Below, piece by piece: positions 9,085-18,027 of a stretch of 64,000 nt of DNA. The notes beneath the pieces are model-generated. The model made no database searches and had not been told where the DNA came from. It worked only from the letters and a program-made list of their open reading frames with translations. The DNA comes from Mycobacterium sp. JS623 (lineage in GTDB: Bacteria > Actinomycetota > Actinomycetes > Mycobacteriales > Mycobacteriaceae), in contig NC_019966.1 in the NCBI RefSeq assembly GCF_000328565.1, forward strand, positions 744,001-808,000. The letters run 5' to 3'. Both the position numbers and the translations under genes were made by a program. Every line of letters starts with the position of its first letter. Positions within the stretch are counted from its first letter, which is position 1.

Positions 9085-9969
9085 CTAGGCCTTCGTCAGC
9101 GTGAACTGCCCGAGCTCGCTGATGCCCCGGTTGAAAAAGTCGGAGCATCCCGTGAGGTAGCGCATGTAGCGGTCATAGACCTCTTGGGATGTGGCGGCCA
9201 CCGCTTCGTCGTGAGCGGCTTCCAGATTCGCGGCCCACGCATCAAGCGTCCGTACGTAGTGCTCGTTCAAGTACTGCGTGTGTTCCAGCGAAAGCCCTGC
9301 GGCAGCCGAGTATTCGGCGATGTCCTCGTCGCAGGGGATTGCGCCGCCGGGGAAGATCTCCTTGGCGATGAACCGCATGAACTTCAGATCCGACATGGTG
9401 ATCGGAATGCCCATGTCGGGCCAGCGCTTCAGCGGATGGCCAAGGATCGTCTGCAGCACCATTCGGCCACCCGACGGCAGGCTTCGATAGCAGGTTTCGA
9501 AGAAGGCCGCGTAGCGGTCTTTCGGGAAGGCTTCGAAGGCTTCGATGCTGACGATGCGGTCGACGGGCTCGTCGAACTGCTCCCAGCCGCGCAGGAAAAC
9601 CCGCCGCGACCGGTCGGAATCGATCTCCTCGAGCAGGTGCTGGCAGTAAACCGCCTGGTTTTTGCTCAGCGTCAGGCCAACGACGTTGACGTCGTATTTC
9701 TCGACGGCGCGCTTCATCACCGAACCCCACCCGCAACCGACGTCGAGAAGCGTCATGCCGGGCCGCAACTCGAGCTTCCCGAGCGCGAGATCGATCTTGG
9801 CCATCTGAGCGTCTTCGAGTGTCGTGTCGTCGCGCTCGAAGTAGGCACAACTGTAGGTGCGGGACGCGTCTTGAAACGTCCCAAAGAAGTCGTCGGACAG
9901 GTCGTAGTGGGCCTGTATCTCCTCGAAAAATGGCCTCATTTTCACTGCACCTGCGCTGCCTTCAGCCAC
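9085..9969 (-). CDS. UmaA-like SAM-dependent mycolic acid methyltransferase
   Basis: The 294-residue protein belongs to the CmaA/MmaA/UmaA family that methylates or cyclopropanates meromycolic chains. The SAM-binding motif is LLDVGCGWGS (74-83). The pattern ITMSDLKFMRFIAKEIFPGG and EAFP..RYAAFFE resembles UmaA. The general-base Glu is kept (Glu146). The active-site His of the LLHTI motif is replaced by Gln173 (VLQTI), and the Gly of SIGAFE is Glu143. Chemistry may differ from that of classical members. It may be co-transcribed with the next methyltransferase upstream, 91 bp away. Confidence 0.85.
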   Translation of the reverse strand: MAEGSAGAVKMRPFFEEIQAHYDLSDDFFGTFQDASRTYSCAYFERDDTTLEDAQMAKIDLALGKLELRPGMTLLDVGCGWGSVMKRAVEKYDVNVVGLTLSKNQAVYCQHLLEEIDSDRSRRVFLRGWEQFDEPVDRIVSIEAFEAFPKDRYAAFFETCYRSLPSGGRMVLQTILGHPLKRWPDMGIPITMSDLKFMRFIAKEIFPGGAIPCDEDIAEYSAAAGLSLEHTQYLNEHYVRTLDAWAANLEAAHDEAVAATSQEVYDRYMRYLTGCSDFFNRGISELGQFTLTKA

Positions 9970-10060
9970 GTGTATCGACCTCCTCCGGACAGATCGCTGA
10001 TGCGATCCTGACGGACCTGACCCCCTCTGGTTTTACCTCATATTTGGTTAGTTGGACGAA

Positions 10061-10984
10061 TCAGCGCTTCTCGCAAGTGAACTGGCAAACATCTGTGTAT
10101 CCGTTGCGAAACAGGTCGGCACACCCCGTGAGGTACTTCATAAACCGCTCGTAGACCTCTGTGGAAGTGACCGCGATGGCCTCGTCCTTCTTGGATTCGA
10201 GATTTGCCGCCCACGTGTCCAGGGTGCGGGCGTAGTGCGGTCGCAGGGACTGCCTGCGGGTCACGGTGTACCCGGCCTTGACGGCGTGCTCCTCGACCTG
10301 GGCCGCCAACGGCAGCCGACCGCCCGGATAGATCTCATCGAGGATGAACTTGATGAAACGCACGGTCGACATCAACAGCGGCAGCTTGCGTTCTTTGACC
10401 TCCGCATCGCTCGGAATGATGATCGTGTGCAGCAGCATCACGCCGTCGGCAGGCATCAGGTTGTAGGTCCGCTTGAAGTAGTCGTCGTATTTGCCGAAGC
10501 CGAAGTGCTCGAATGCCCCGATCGACACGATTCGATCGACCGGCTCGTCGAACTCCTCCCACGGCTGCAGGCGAACCTCTTTTGTACGCGGACTGTCGGA
10601 TTCGGCAAATAGTCGCTCGATGTGCTCTTTCTGGTTGTGCGACAGCGTCAAGCCGATCACGTTGACGTCGTACTTCTCGATAGCTCGCATCATGGCGGCG
10701 CCCCATCCGCAGCCGATGTCGAGCAGCGTCATCCCGGGCTGCAGGCCGAGCTTGCCGAGCGACAGGTCGATTTTGGCCATCTGCGCCTCTTCGAGAGACA
10801 TGTCGTCGCGCTCGAAGTACGCGCAGCTGTAGACCTGGTTGCGGTCCTGCCACAGCCGGAAGAACTCGTTGGAAATGTCGTAATGCGACCGGACTTCGTC
10901 CGCGTCCGATCCAGCGATCTTTGTCGCTGACTCCGACAACCATTTGGATTGGGCGACTGGAGCCTTCACTGCCCTACCTGTCAC
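10061..10984 (-). CDS. Cyclopropane/mycolic acid methyltransferase (CmaA/MmaA family)
   Basis: From GTG 10984 the protein has 307 residues. That start sits behind AAGGGG with good spacing and fits the family length of about 290-300. An upstream ATG at 11044 would add 20 residues with no family match. Motifs: SAM loop [11 protein letters not shown], active-site [17 protein letters not shown] and LLHTIIIP with the catalytic His kept. It should modify unsaturated meromycolic chains with methyl or cyclopropane groups; which subtype cannot be told. The upstream phosphotransferase-like gene is on the same strand, ending at 11048. Confidence 0.85.
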   Translation of the reverse strand: MTGRAVKAPVAQSKWLSESATKIAGSDADEVRSHYDISNEFFRLWQDRNQVYSCAYFERDDMSLEEAQMAKIDLSLGKLGLQPGMTLLDIGCGWGAAMMRAIEKYDVNVIGLTLSHNQKEHIERLFAESDSPRTKEVRLQPWEEFDEPVDRIVSIGAFEHFGFGKYDDYFKRTYNLMPADGVMLLHTIIIPSDAEVKERKLPLLMSTVRFIKFILDEIYPGGRLPLAAQVEEHAVKAGYTVTRRQSLRPHYARTLDTWAANLESKKDEAIAVTSTEVYERFMKYLTGCADLFRNGYTDVCQFTCEKR

Positions 10985-11047
10985 GTTTGATTCCCCTTGC
11001 ACCGATTCAGACAATACGCCTGTGGGCGCTGGGGCCCAATGCATTGC

Positions 11048-11848
11048 TCAGTCCTGCACCGCCTTTGCCAACGCGATGTACTTGGTCAAATTCGCTCGAT
11101 CGCGAATCGCTTGCTGCACTACCCGGACGATAACCCAGGCGCGGGCACGGTGTTCGTCGAAGCCCGCAGCGTCTACGAGCGCGTAAAAACGTTGCCGCAC
11201 ACCGTCGCGGACGTCTCCTGACAATTCGTTCCAGCGGTGCCACAACATCGGCGCGACTTCGTAATGTGGATCGCCGTTCGCTGGCCGGGGTGCGATCGCG
11301 AGCCACGGTTGACGGTCGGCGGCGAGGACGTTTCCGTAATGCAAGTTGCCGTGAACCACGCTGTCGCCCGGCTGTTCTGCGAGTTCGCGGCTCAGCGTCG
11401 CAGCCTGCTCGACGAGCCGGTGCGGGATCGGCGCGCTGCGCGGGAGCTCCTCAAACTCGACTGTCCATCGCTCGAGATAGGAAGTCAGCGTGCGCAATTG
11501 GGGCAGAGCGGGGACATGGAGCCGACGGTAGAGTCCGGCCACCAGCTCGCAGGCGTCGACGTCTCGCAGCGTGTCCAGGCTCTCCCCGCGAAGCCGCTCC
11601 AGAAGTACGGCGTGGCGCGGCGGGTCGGCACTGAGCAGGCGGACCGCGCCGTCGCCGCCCCAGCGCCGCAGCACGAGGTGCTCGTGTTCGGTCTCGGGGT
11701 CACCGGAGGTGACCTTCAGGACTGCGGGCACGCCGTCTGATGTCAGCACTGGCAGCACCACCGAGCCCGGCCCCCGCACCGGTTCGCCCTCAGGACGAAG
11801 CCGCCAGTGGTCCAGATGGTTCTGCATGACGCTGGCGAGGTTGGCCAC
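11048..11848 (-). CDS. Aminoglycoside/hydroxyurea phosphotransferase-fold protein, probable pseudoenzyme
   Basis: The 266-residue protein follows the APH(6)/hydroxyurea kinase fold: nucleotide-binding Lys45 in AVLKV, catalytic loop VVHGNLHYGNVL (165-176), metal segment WLAIAPRPANGDPHYEVAP. The family usually has HGDLH and AIDPKP. Here the catalytic Asp is Asn168 and the metal-binding Asp is Ala186, both read directly from the codons. Phosphotransfer is therefore doubtful, and it should not be called a resistance gene on this evidence. It is immediately upstream of a mycolic acid methyltransferase on the same strand. Confidence 0.75.
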   Translation of the reverse strand: MANLASVMQNHLDHWRLRPEGEPVRGPGSVVLPVLTSDGVPAVLKVTSGDPETEHEHLVLRRWGGDGAVRLLSADPPRHAVLLERLRGESLDTLRDVDACELVAGLYRRLHVPALPQLRTLTSYLERWTVEFEELPRSAPIPHRLVEQAATLSRELAEQPGDSVVHGNLHYGNVLAADRQPWLAIAPRPANGDPHYEVAPMLWHRWNELSGDVRDGVRQRFYALVDAAGFDEHRARAWVIVRVVQQAIRDRANLTKYIALAKAVQD

Positions 11849-11956
11849 CCACGGATGGTGTCATCTCGCCAAAAACGCCGGGCAATTTGCCTACCGCGCC
11901 GAGACCGCTCGCTAGGCTCCCTGGAGACAGCGTTGTCACCAATCGGGGGAGTCAGC

Positions 11957-12415
11957 ATGAACAGGCGTGAGACCACTGAGGCGAAGCAAGCACGCGAGCA
12001 GCAATATGCCGAGGACGCCCGCCGACTCAAGGAATTTCCCTCATTCGCGAAGTTCTCCGACGGCGACCTGGCGCGGATCGCTAAAGCGACACATCGAACG
12101 TCGACCTCCGGCCCGTGGCCGCTGATTCGTGAGCAGACCCCCTCCGACGCCTGCTACATCCTGCTCAGCGGCGAGGCCGGCGTATATGTCGGCCAGCAGC
12201 GCATCGCGGTGGTGGGGCCCGGCGAGGTGCTCGGGGAGTCCGCTCTTCGCCACGGGAAACTGCGCAATGCGACGGTGACGACAACCGGGAAGGCCGAAGT
12301 GCTGCACATCGCGCGCAACGACCTCAGCCGCCTGCTCGATGAGGTGCCTGCACTACGCAAAATGATGGATGAGACGGTGGCCCGCCACGTCCCGGAAGCC
12401 GCCGATCTGAGTTAA
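11957..12415 (+). CDS. Cyclic nucleotide-binding-fold protein
   Basis: ATG 11957 follows GGGGGA. The 152-residue product has a Lys/Arg-rich helix and then a single CNB beta-roll domain (about 35-140). The phosphate-binding cassette VLGESALRHGKLRNATV resembles the canonical FGE-AL---R-A pattern, so cAMP binding is plausible. There is no helix-turn-helix or enzyme domain, unlike CRP or the cAMP-regulated acetyltransferases. Its stop codon overlaps that of the convergent SRPBCC gene. Confidence 0.75.
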   Translation: MNRRETTEAKQAREQQYAEDARRLKEFPSFAKFSDGDLARIAKATHRTSTSGPWPLIREQTPSDACYILLSGEAGVYVGQQRIAVVGPGEVLGESALRHGKLRNATVTTTGKAEVLHIARNDLSRLLDEVPALRKMMDETVARHVPEAADLS

Positions 12416-12903
12416 CCCTCGACCTGCGACCGGATCCAGTCGAGGTTGGCCTGCATATTCTGCTGCCATTCGGACAGCCTCCGCGAGATGATTCTGGCTT
12501 CTTTGTCCGGCTGCGCGGCGATCCCCGGCGTCAACCCCGACGACGCCGGCCCCATCCGCCCCCATTGCCGGATCAGCACGCCGTCGCTGGCGGGCTCCAC
12601 CTCGAACCCCCAGGTCGCGCCAACTCCGTCGGGACCGCTGACGGTCCACACCCAGCGGCGTTGATCCTCGACCTCGACGACTTCGCACACCGTCTCCCAG
12701 TTGCCGAACGCGTCGTGTTGGCTGCGGCCACGGAATCGGGCGCCGACCTTGACGCTGTCGGCGCCGTCGAGCCATTCGACGGACTGCAGCTCGTTCGAGC
12801 ACCGCGCGGGCAGGTTGATGTCGGTGACGTATGTCCACGCGGTGGCGAGGTCGCAGTGCACGCGTTGTGTCACTTCTATGGTGGGCTGATCGCGGTAACG
12901 CAT
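12412..12903 (-). CDS. SRPBCC (START-like) family protein
   Basis: The 163-residue protein has the polyketide-cyclase/START-like pattern: N-terminal EVTQRVHCDLATAWTYVTD, central W-rich beta strands (NWETVCEVVEVEDQRRWVW) and a long C-terminal helix. Such proteins bind hydrophobic ligands. It is divergent from the LLM oxidoreductase with only 37 bp between start codons, so they probably share control. Its 3' end overlaps the cyclic nucleotide-binding gene by 4 bp (GTTAAC). Confidence 0.75.
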   Translation of the reverse strand: MRYRDQPTIEVTQRVHCDLATAWTYVTDINLPARCSNELQSVEWLDGADSVKVGARFRGRSQHDAFGNWETVCEVVEVEDQRRWVWTVSGPDGVGATWGFEVEPASDGVLIRQWGRMGPASSGLTPGIAAQPDKEARIISRRLSEWQQNMQANLDWIRSQVEG

Positions 12904-12940
12904 TTTTGCAGCATGTCACGAGCGAAAAAGGGGGTCACGC

Positions 12941-13960
12941 GTGAAGGTCGGCACGATGATCGAGCCCCGGTTGCCGGGCGCCGTGGAGTTCGCGGCGGCC
13001 GCCGAGCGGCTCGGTGTCGATTCGTTGTGGACGCCAGAGGTCTGGGGTTACGACGCGCTGACCGGACTGGCGTTCGTTGCCGCCAAGACGTCGACGATCA
13101 AGCTGGGAACCTTTGTGGTGCAACTGGGTTCGCGCAGTCCGGCGATGCTGGCGACGTCCGCGCTGAGCCTGCAGGAGCTGTCGGACGGCCGCTTCCTGCT
13201 GGGGATCGGAACCTCCGGCCCACGCGTGATGGAGGGCTGGCATGGTGTCCGGTTCCGCAAGCCGGTCGAGACCACCCGCGAAACGATTGAGATCGTCCGG
13301 ATCGTCAGCCGCGGCGACCGGCTCGAACATCCCGGCGAGATCTACCCGCTGCCGCTGCCGGATAGCAGCGGTGCCGCGCTGAAACCCATGGTGCGGCCAC
13401 GTCCGGTGCCGGTCTATGTCGCGGCGATGGGACCGCGCAACCTGCGGCTCACCGGCGAAACGGCCGACGGGTGGCTGGGCAACGCGTTCATTCCCGAAGC
13501 AGCAGAGGTGTTTCTGGGTCCGCTGCGCGAAGGCGCCGAACGCGCCGAACGCACGCTGGCGGATCTCGACCTCGTCGCGCCGGTCGCGGTTGAGTTCCAT
13601 GACGACGACGCGTCCGCCAGCGCCGCGGCGCGCAGGCACGCCGACGGATACGCGTTCACGATCGGGGCGATGGGAGCGGGCGGGCGCAACTTCTACAACG
13701 ACGCGTTCACCCGGTTGGGCTATGGCGATGACATCGTCAGGGTCGCCGAGCTATGGCAGCGCGGCAACCGGGACGAAGCGCGCCGAGCCGTGCCGCTCGA
13801 CCTCGGCCGCCTGACGAATCTCGTTGGTACACAAGAGGTTATCGCTGAGCGTGTGAGCAAGTACGAAGCCACGGGGATCACCACACTGCTGGCCAAGCTG
13901 GAGGGCGATCACGCCGATCAGTTGGCGACGCTGGAGCGGTTGCTCGACATCGTCGGATAG
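12941..13960 (+). CDS. F420-dependent LLM-class oxidoreductase
   Basis: GTG 12941 starts a 339-residue TIM-barrel protein of the luciferase-like monooxygenase superfamily. Visible signatures: AAERLGVDSLWTPEVWGYDA, TIKLGTFVVQLGSRSPAMLA, ELSDGRFLLGIGTSGP and PVYVAAMGPRNLRLTGE. In mycobacteria this branch mostly uses coenzyme F420. The substrate is unknown. It is convergent with a DUF2237 gene that begins directly after its stop. Confidence 0.85.
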   Translation: MKVGTMIEPRLPGAVEFAAAAERLGVDSLWTPEVWGYDALTGLAFVAAKTSTIKLGTFVVQLGSRSPAMLATSALSLQELSDGRFLLGIGTSGPRVMEGWHGVRFRKPVETTRETIEIVRIVSRGDRLEHPGEIYPLPLPDSSGAALKPMVRPRPVPVYVAAMGPRNLRLTGETADGWLGNAFIPEAAEVFLGPLREGAERAERTLADLDLVAPVAVEFHDDDASASAAARRHADGYAFTIGAMGAGGRNFYNDAFTRLGYGDDIVRVAELWQRGNRDEARRAVPLDLGRLTNLVGTQEVIAERVSKYEATGITTLLAKLEGDHADQLATLERLLDIVG

Positions 13961-14347
13961 CTACAGGCTGCCCAAGTCGTCGGGCACGTCGACCGCGTGT
14001 TCCTTGAGCGCGTCCAACGGGACCACGTCCAATGTCCGCTCGTGCGTCGACGCCAACACGACCGGCGCTGCGCAGCCGTCCTGATACGCCCGGAACCAGT
14101 TGGCGGCGGTGACGCACCATTTGTCGCCGGGCGTCAGGCCGGGGAACCGGAACTCTGGCCGCGGCGTCGACAGGTCGTTGCCGATCGAGGCCTGATGCTC
14201 GAGGAACTCCGCGGTCACGACGGCGCAGATGGTGTGCCTGCCGATGTCCTCGGGCCCCGTCGAGCAGCAGCCGTCGCGGTAGAAGCCGGTCATCGGTTCG
14301 GTGCCGCATGGCTCCAGCGGTGCACCGAGCACGTTGGTTTCGGGCAT
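13961..14347 (-). CDS. DUF2237 family protein
   Basis: The 128-residue protein begins MPETNVLGAPLEPC at ATG 14347; a longer frame upstream adds only low-complexity sequence. It contains the DUF2237 pattern with conserved Cys (PLEPCG, RDGCC, TICAVVT, DKWCVTA) and a Trp/Arg-rich stretch ANWFRAYQDGCAAPV. The function of this family is not known. Its ATG overlaps the TGA of the upstream nitroreductase-family gene (ATGA), implying translational coupling. Confidence 0.8.
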   Translation of the reverse strand: MPETNVLGAPLEPCGTEPMTGFYRDGCCSTGPEDIGRHTICAVVTAEFLEHQASIGNDLSTPRPEFRFPGLTPGDKWCVTAANWFRAYQDGCAAPVVLASTHERTLDVVPLDALKEHAVDVPDDLGSL

Positions 14348-14832
14348 CAGGTCCGAGGCGTGAACTTGATGGCGACGATGCCCTCTCGTTCGCACGCCTC
14401 CCTGAACTCGTCGACGGTGGGGATGCGCTGCTCGCGGAAGCCCAGCCCCATCATGCGCTGTGCGCCCTTGACGCCGTAGGTCTCGGCGACCCGGTGCTGA
14501 AGTTCCGCGACAACGGCGGGGTCTGCGATGACCTCGCCGCGCATCGCCGTCTTCTTGCGGTCGTGCAGGACCTCGGCGTCGGCGCCGCCGCGGAAGTTCT
14601 TGGTCCAGCCCGCCCCGGCCAGCGCATAGAGCTGATCGCCAATGTGGTGCGCGCTCACCGGGATTGAGTACTGCTTCCCGCTCTTGCGGCCCTTGAAGTT
14701 CAGCACCATCAATTGCTTGCCTGCAGAGCCTGCCAACGGAGTGCCGAGCAGAAATTTTAGAGCCGGGTTGACCAAGTGGAGAAGCCGCTCCGGCGGATGC
14801 GATATGAAAACAGCGGGTGACTGTTCTGCCAT
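14347..14832 (-). CDS. Deazaflavin (F420)-dependent nitroreductase-family protein (Ddn-like)
   Basis: The 161-residue protein has the split beta-barrel FDOR/Ddn pattern: MVLNFKGRKSGKQYSIPV, then ALAGAGWTKNFRGGADAEV. Such enzymes use F420H2 to reduce quinones or activate nitroimidazoles. The C-terminal part differs from Ddn, so the exact reaction is open. It overlaps the following DUF2237 gene by the ATGA motif. With the LLM gene across the way, two F420-type enzymes sit within 2 kb. Confidence 0.75.
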   Translation of the reverse strand: MAEQSPAVFISHPPERLLHLVNPALKFLLGTPLAGSAGKQLMVLNFKGRKSGKQYSIPVSAHHIGDQLYALAGAGWTKNFRGGADAEVLHDRKKTAMRGEVIADPAVVAELQHRVAETYGVKGAQRMMGLGFREQRIPTVDEFREACEREGIVAIKFTPRT

Positions 14833-14872
14833 GTGCTCACCGTAGGACTACCGAGGCGCCGCTGGGCCAAAT

Positions 14873-15487
14873 TCACCGGTGGCGACCGGCGCGGCCTCCG
14901 TCGTCATGGACCAGGGTGGCGATCTCGCGGTTCCACGCGTTGGAGCGGGCGTGGCGCAGGCCGCGTCGAACAAGCGCGACGGCCAACGCGGCGATGGTGG
15001 TGGCCGCAAGCCAGACTCCGGCCGCAGCAACAGTCGCGTCGGCTGCTGCCTGCCATGACGCGGCGGGCGGTCCGACCTGGCGACCGTTGTTATCGACCCA
15101 AATATCAGCGCCCGCAGCGTCTTTCGTCGGGTTGGCCCAGTCAAGGGCGCCGGCGTTCTCGACGTCGCCTGCCCGCCAGCGAGCCTGAAGGACAGCGGCG
15201 GGGCCCGTCGGGGCGGCGGCTTTGTCGGTGGCGGTTTTGTCGGCGGCGGTTTTGTCAGCGGGTGCGGCGACCTGATGACGATCGTGCTGTTGCGTGGCGT
15301 AGGTCTTGGCGTGTTCGTCGTGGATCGCGGTGCCGATAGCGCCCGCGAAGGGCATGACGATCAGGGAGACCAGCACGGCGAGGGCCATCACAGCGACCTC
15401 GACGCGGTCGCTGGTCCGCACCAGCGGATTGCGACCACGGGCTTGGGCCAGACGCCAACGCCACCAGGCCACCGTGAACCACTGCAT
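14873..15487 (-). CDS. Rv1733c-like membrane protein
   Basis: ATG 15487 follows GAGGAGGACATC, a strong ribosome-binding site, and gives 204 residues. Two membrane helices are visible, near residues 30-50 (VEVAVMALAVLVSLIVMPFAG) and 150-175 (ATVAAAGVWLAATTIAALAVAL). Between them is an extracytoplasmic domain of about 100 residues. It contains WVDNNGRQVGPP and a short ADKTA repeat. This layout matches the Rv1733c family (the M. tuberculosis member is dormancy-induced). Molecular function unknown. Confidence 0.8.
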   Translation of the reverse strand: MQWFTVAWWRWRLAQARGRNPLVRTSDRVEVAVMALAVLVSLIVMPFAGAIGTAIHDEHAKTYATQQHDRHQVAAPADKTAADKTATDKAAAPTGPAAVLQARWRAGDVENAGALDWANPTKDAAGADIWVDNNGRQVGPPAASWQAAADATVAAAGVWLAATTIAALAVALVRRGLRHARSNAWNREIATLVHDDGGRAGRHR

Positions 15488-15703
15488 GATGTCCTCCTCG
15501 GTCAGTCGCGCACCGAGGTGTGGATAGACCAGTCTGGGAAACTCAAACCCGACCGCGCCGCCGCTGTGAGGCGTGGATTTTGTCAATCTTAGCGTTGACT
15601 AACTTCGAAATGCCCGGTATATGACGAGCGCCACGACATTGTGGCAAACGTGATGTAGCTTCATACGGCACAGCGGGGACAGCCCGCTGCCGAGGAGTAA
15701 GCG

Positions 15704-17497
15704 GTGGATTCGACACCATTCGGGCACTATCAGCTGCAAAAGCTGATCGGCCGGGGCGGTATGGGAGAGGTCTACCGGGCGTATGACACCAAGACCGACC
15801 GCATCGTCGCGCTCAAGGTGCTGCCGCATCATTTGGCCGAGGACGCCACGTTCCAGCAGCGGTTCCGACGGGAATCGCAGGCGGCCGCGGGGCTGAACGA
15901 CCCGCATGTGGTGCCCATCCACGGCTTCGGCGAAATCGATGGCCGGCTCTATTTGGATATGCGGCTGATCGAGGGCCGCAACCTCGGCACGATGCTGGAG
16001 GACGCCGAGGGCGAGCCGCTGGGGGCGTCGTTCGCGGTCAATGTGGTCGAGCAGGTAGCGACGGCGCTGGACGCCGCTCACGAAGCGGGACTGATCCATC
16101 GCGACGTCAAGCCGTCGAACATCCTCATCACCGACCGCGACTTCGTGTATTTGATCGACTTCGGTCTGGCGCGCACGGCGGGGGAGAAGGGCCTGACGAC
16201 GGCGGGCAACACGCTGGGCACGTTGGCATACATGGCGCCGGAGCGGTTCGAGGGCGCGCAGATCGATCCGCGCGCGGACATCTACGCGTTGACGTGTGTG
16301 CTCTACGAGTGCATCACCGGGCAGCGGCCCTACCCGGCGGAGAGCTACGAGCAGCAGATCAAGGGACACATGGTGTCGCCGCCTCCGCGCCCGTCGGCCA
16401 TCGACCAGAAACTGTCGGCGTTCGACAAGGTCATCGCAAGGGGCATGGCGAAGAAGCCGGAGAAGCGGTATCAAACCGCGGGGGAGTTGGCGGCAGCGGC
16501 GCGGCGCGCTTTGGAGACGCCGGTGCGCGCGACGGGTCGGTCGGGCAAGCATTCGCGGCAGCGGTCCGGCGGAGTGTCGCGGCGGGCGTTGGCGATTGCG
16601 GCCGCGGTGGTGTTGGTGGCCGGAGTCGGCACATTCGGGGCGTGGAAGTGGCTGGGTGGGCGATCGGGGGATACGCGACCGGCGGGCGTGGCGGAGATTT
16701 CGGCGACTCCTGCGCCGGTGGCCGGTGCGGTGCCGGAGATCGCGGCGAGCGTGCCCGAGGAGATAAGGAAGACGGGCCGATTGGTGATCGGTGTCAATGT
16801 TCCTTATGCGCCAAACGAATTCAAGAACGCGTCGGGCGAGATCGTCGGCTTCGATGTGGATCTGATGAATGCGGTGGCCAAGACGCTGGGGCTGACGCCG
16901 GATTACCGGGAGACGGGTTTTGAGGCGATCATTCCCTCGATCCGTGCCCGAGATTTCAACGTCGGGATGTCGTCGTTCACTGACACGAAGGATCGCGAAG
17001 GGTCCGTCGACTTCGTGACGTACTTCCAGGCGGGCACGTTGTGGGCGCAAAAGGTGGGCGCCGGCGTGGATCCGAACAATGCGTGCGGCCTGCGGGTCGG
17101 CGTGCAGTACGCGACGATCCAGGAGACCGTAGAACTCCCGGCGAAGAGCCAAGCATGTACGGACGCGGGCAAGGCAGCGATCGAAAAGGATGTGTACGTC
17201 AGCCAGGATGACCTGAATGCCGCGTTGATCGCCGGGAAAGTCGATGCAATGACCACGGATTCGCCCGCGACGGGATTTGCGATCAAGATGTCGGGCGGCG
17301 TGTTGGAGCCTGCGGGCGAGATTTTCAACACCGCGCCGTATGGGTGGCCGGTGGCCAAGGGCTCGGGTCTCGCGGAGCCGCTGCGTCGTGCGCTGGAGCA
17401 CCTGATGCAGACCGGTGAGTACAAGACGATCGCGACGATGTGGGGTGTCGAGAAGGGCATGATCACCTCGCCGTCGATCAACGGGGCGGTTCGATAG
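15704..17497 (+). CDS. Ser/Thr protein kinase fused to an extracellular solute-binding (SBP_bac_3) domain
   Basis: GTG 15704 lies behind GAGGAG and starts a 597-residue protein. Kinase domain, about 8-275: glycine loop GRGGMGEVY, Lys38, HRD with Asp134, DFG at 152-154, activation loop LTTAGNTLGT, APE at 178-180. A basic juxtamembrane segment precedes one membrane helix near 293-314. From about 350 to 590 it is a complete GlnH-like periplasmic binding domain (GRLVIGVNVPYAP; EIVGFDVDLMNAVAKTLGL; MTTDSPATGF). The external domain probably binds an amino acid or similar small solute and signals through the kinase. A single polypeptide thus does what GlnH-GlnX-PknG do separately in M. tuberculosis. 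Confidence 0.92.
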   Translation: MDSTPFGHYQLQKLIGRGGMGEVYRAYDTKTDRIVALKVLPHHLAEDATFQQRFRRESQAAAGLNDPHVVPIHGFGEIDGRLYLDMRLIEGRNLGTMLEDAEGEPLGASFAVNVVEQVATALDAAHEAGLIHRDVKPSNILITDRDFVYLIDFGLARTAGEKGLTTAGNTLGTLAYMAPERFEGAQIDPRADIYALTCVLYECITGQRPYPAESYEQQIKGHMVSPPPRPSAIDQKLSAFDKVIARGMAKKPEKRYQTAGELAAAARRALETPVRATGRSGKHSRQRSGGVSRRALAIAAAVVLVAGVGTFGAWKWLGGRSGDTRPAGVAEISATPAPVAGAVPEIAASVPEEIRKTGRLVIGVNVPYAPNEFKNASGEIVGFDVDLMNAVAKTLGLTPDYRETGFEAIIPSIRARDFNVGMSSFTDTKDREGSVDFVTYFQAGTLWAQKVGAGVDPNNACGLRVGVQYATIQETVELPAKSQACTDAGKAAIEKDVYVSQDDLNAALIAGKVDAMTTDSPATGFAIKMSGGVLEPAGEIFNTAPYGWPVAKGSGLAEPLRRALEHLMQTGEYKTIATMWGVEKGMITSPSINGAVR

Positions 17498-17545
17498 CTC
17501 GACGGCCTGCCGCCCCCGCCGCCCGCTGCCGGCCTGCCGCACCGC

Positions 17546-17582
17546 CCCGGCACCTTTCCTACCCCCGATGAAAAGTGCCGGG
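17546..17582 (+). terminator. Terminator-like hairpin after the kinase-SBP gene
   Basis: CCCGGCAC (17546-17553) pairs with GTGCCGGG (17575-17582), with TTTC/GAAA continuing inside after a 1-nt bulge on each side. It begins about 50 bp after the stop codon. The downstream T content is weak, as is common in mycobacteria. Confidence 0.5.
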
Positions 17583-17587
17583 CAAAA

Positions 17588-17850
17588 TCAATTCTCCTGC
17601 AACAACTCCCGAGCGCGCGCCACTTCGAGCACCTCACCATCGGCGCCCATCCGGCTCGCTGCCTTCGCCAAAGCGTCCCGTGCTGGTTCCCCTCGGACTC
17701 GAAATCGTCCAGCGCAGCACGTATTTCGAACAACTGCGTCGTCTGGGCAGTCCCGAGAGCCGCGCCGAAAACCCGCTGCGCGCCTCTCCGGCTCGTTACG
17801 GGTGTGGCCGCGCAGCGGCAACAGCTCGGCGTTAAAAATCGGCGTGATGG
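17588..17850 (-). pseudogene. Frameshifted remnant of an ATPase/LuxR-type regulator (C-terminal repeat region)
   Basis: Three consecutive pieces in alternating frames read like one protein: AELLPLRGHTRNEPERRAA, then FGAALGTAQTTQLFEIRAAL, then RDALAKAASRMGADGEVLEV up to a stop at 17588. The order AELL-LRG, AL--AQ--QLFE-RAAL, ARELL is typical of the TPR-like C-terminus of large ATP-dependent LuxR/adenylate cyclase-type regulators. At least two frameshifts are needed. The rest of the gap to 18027 holds no gene I can support. Confidence 0.4.
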
Positions 17851-18027
17851 ACGCGTCGATTCTGGATGCGACGCGGAATCTGTGATCCCCAGGTGTAGAT
17901 TGGTTGTCAGGCCGTTTCGTATTTGCCATGCCAACAGTGGACTCTAAGACGATCAGCCTGCGAATCGACCGCATTTCGCCCGACCATTCATCCCCCGGGC
18001 TGAACCGACATGGTTAAGGACCTCGCC

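Noticed and set aside
11048..11848. Annotation as an aminoglycoside resistance kinase
   Set aside because: Catalytic and metal-binding Asp are both replaced, so activity cannot be claimed.
15599..17542. A 647-codon open frame antisense to the kinase-SBP gene
   Set aside because: Arg/His-rich, no domain pattern; a shadow of a high-GC gene on the other strand.
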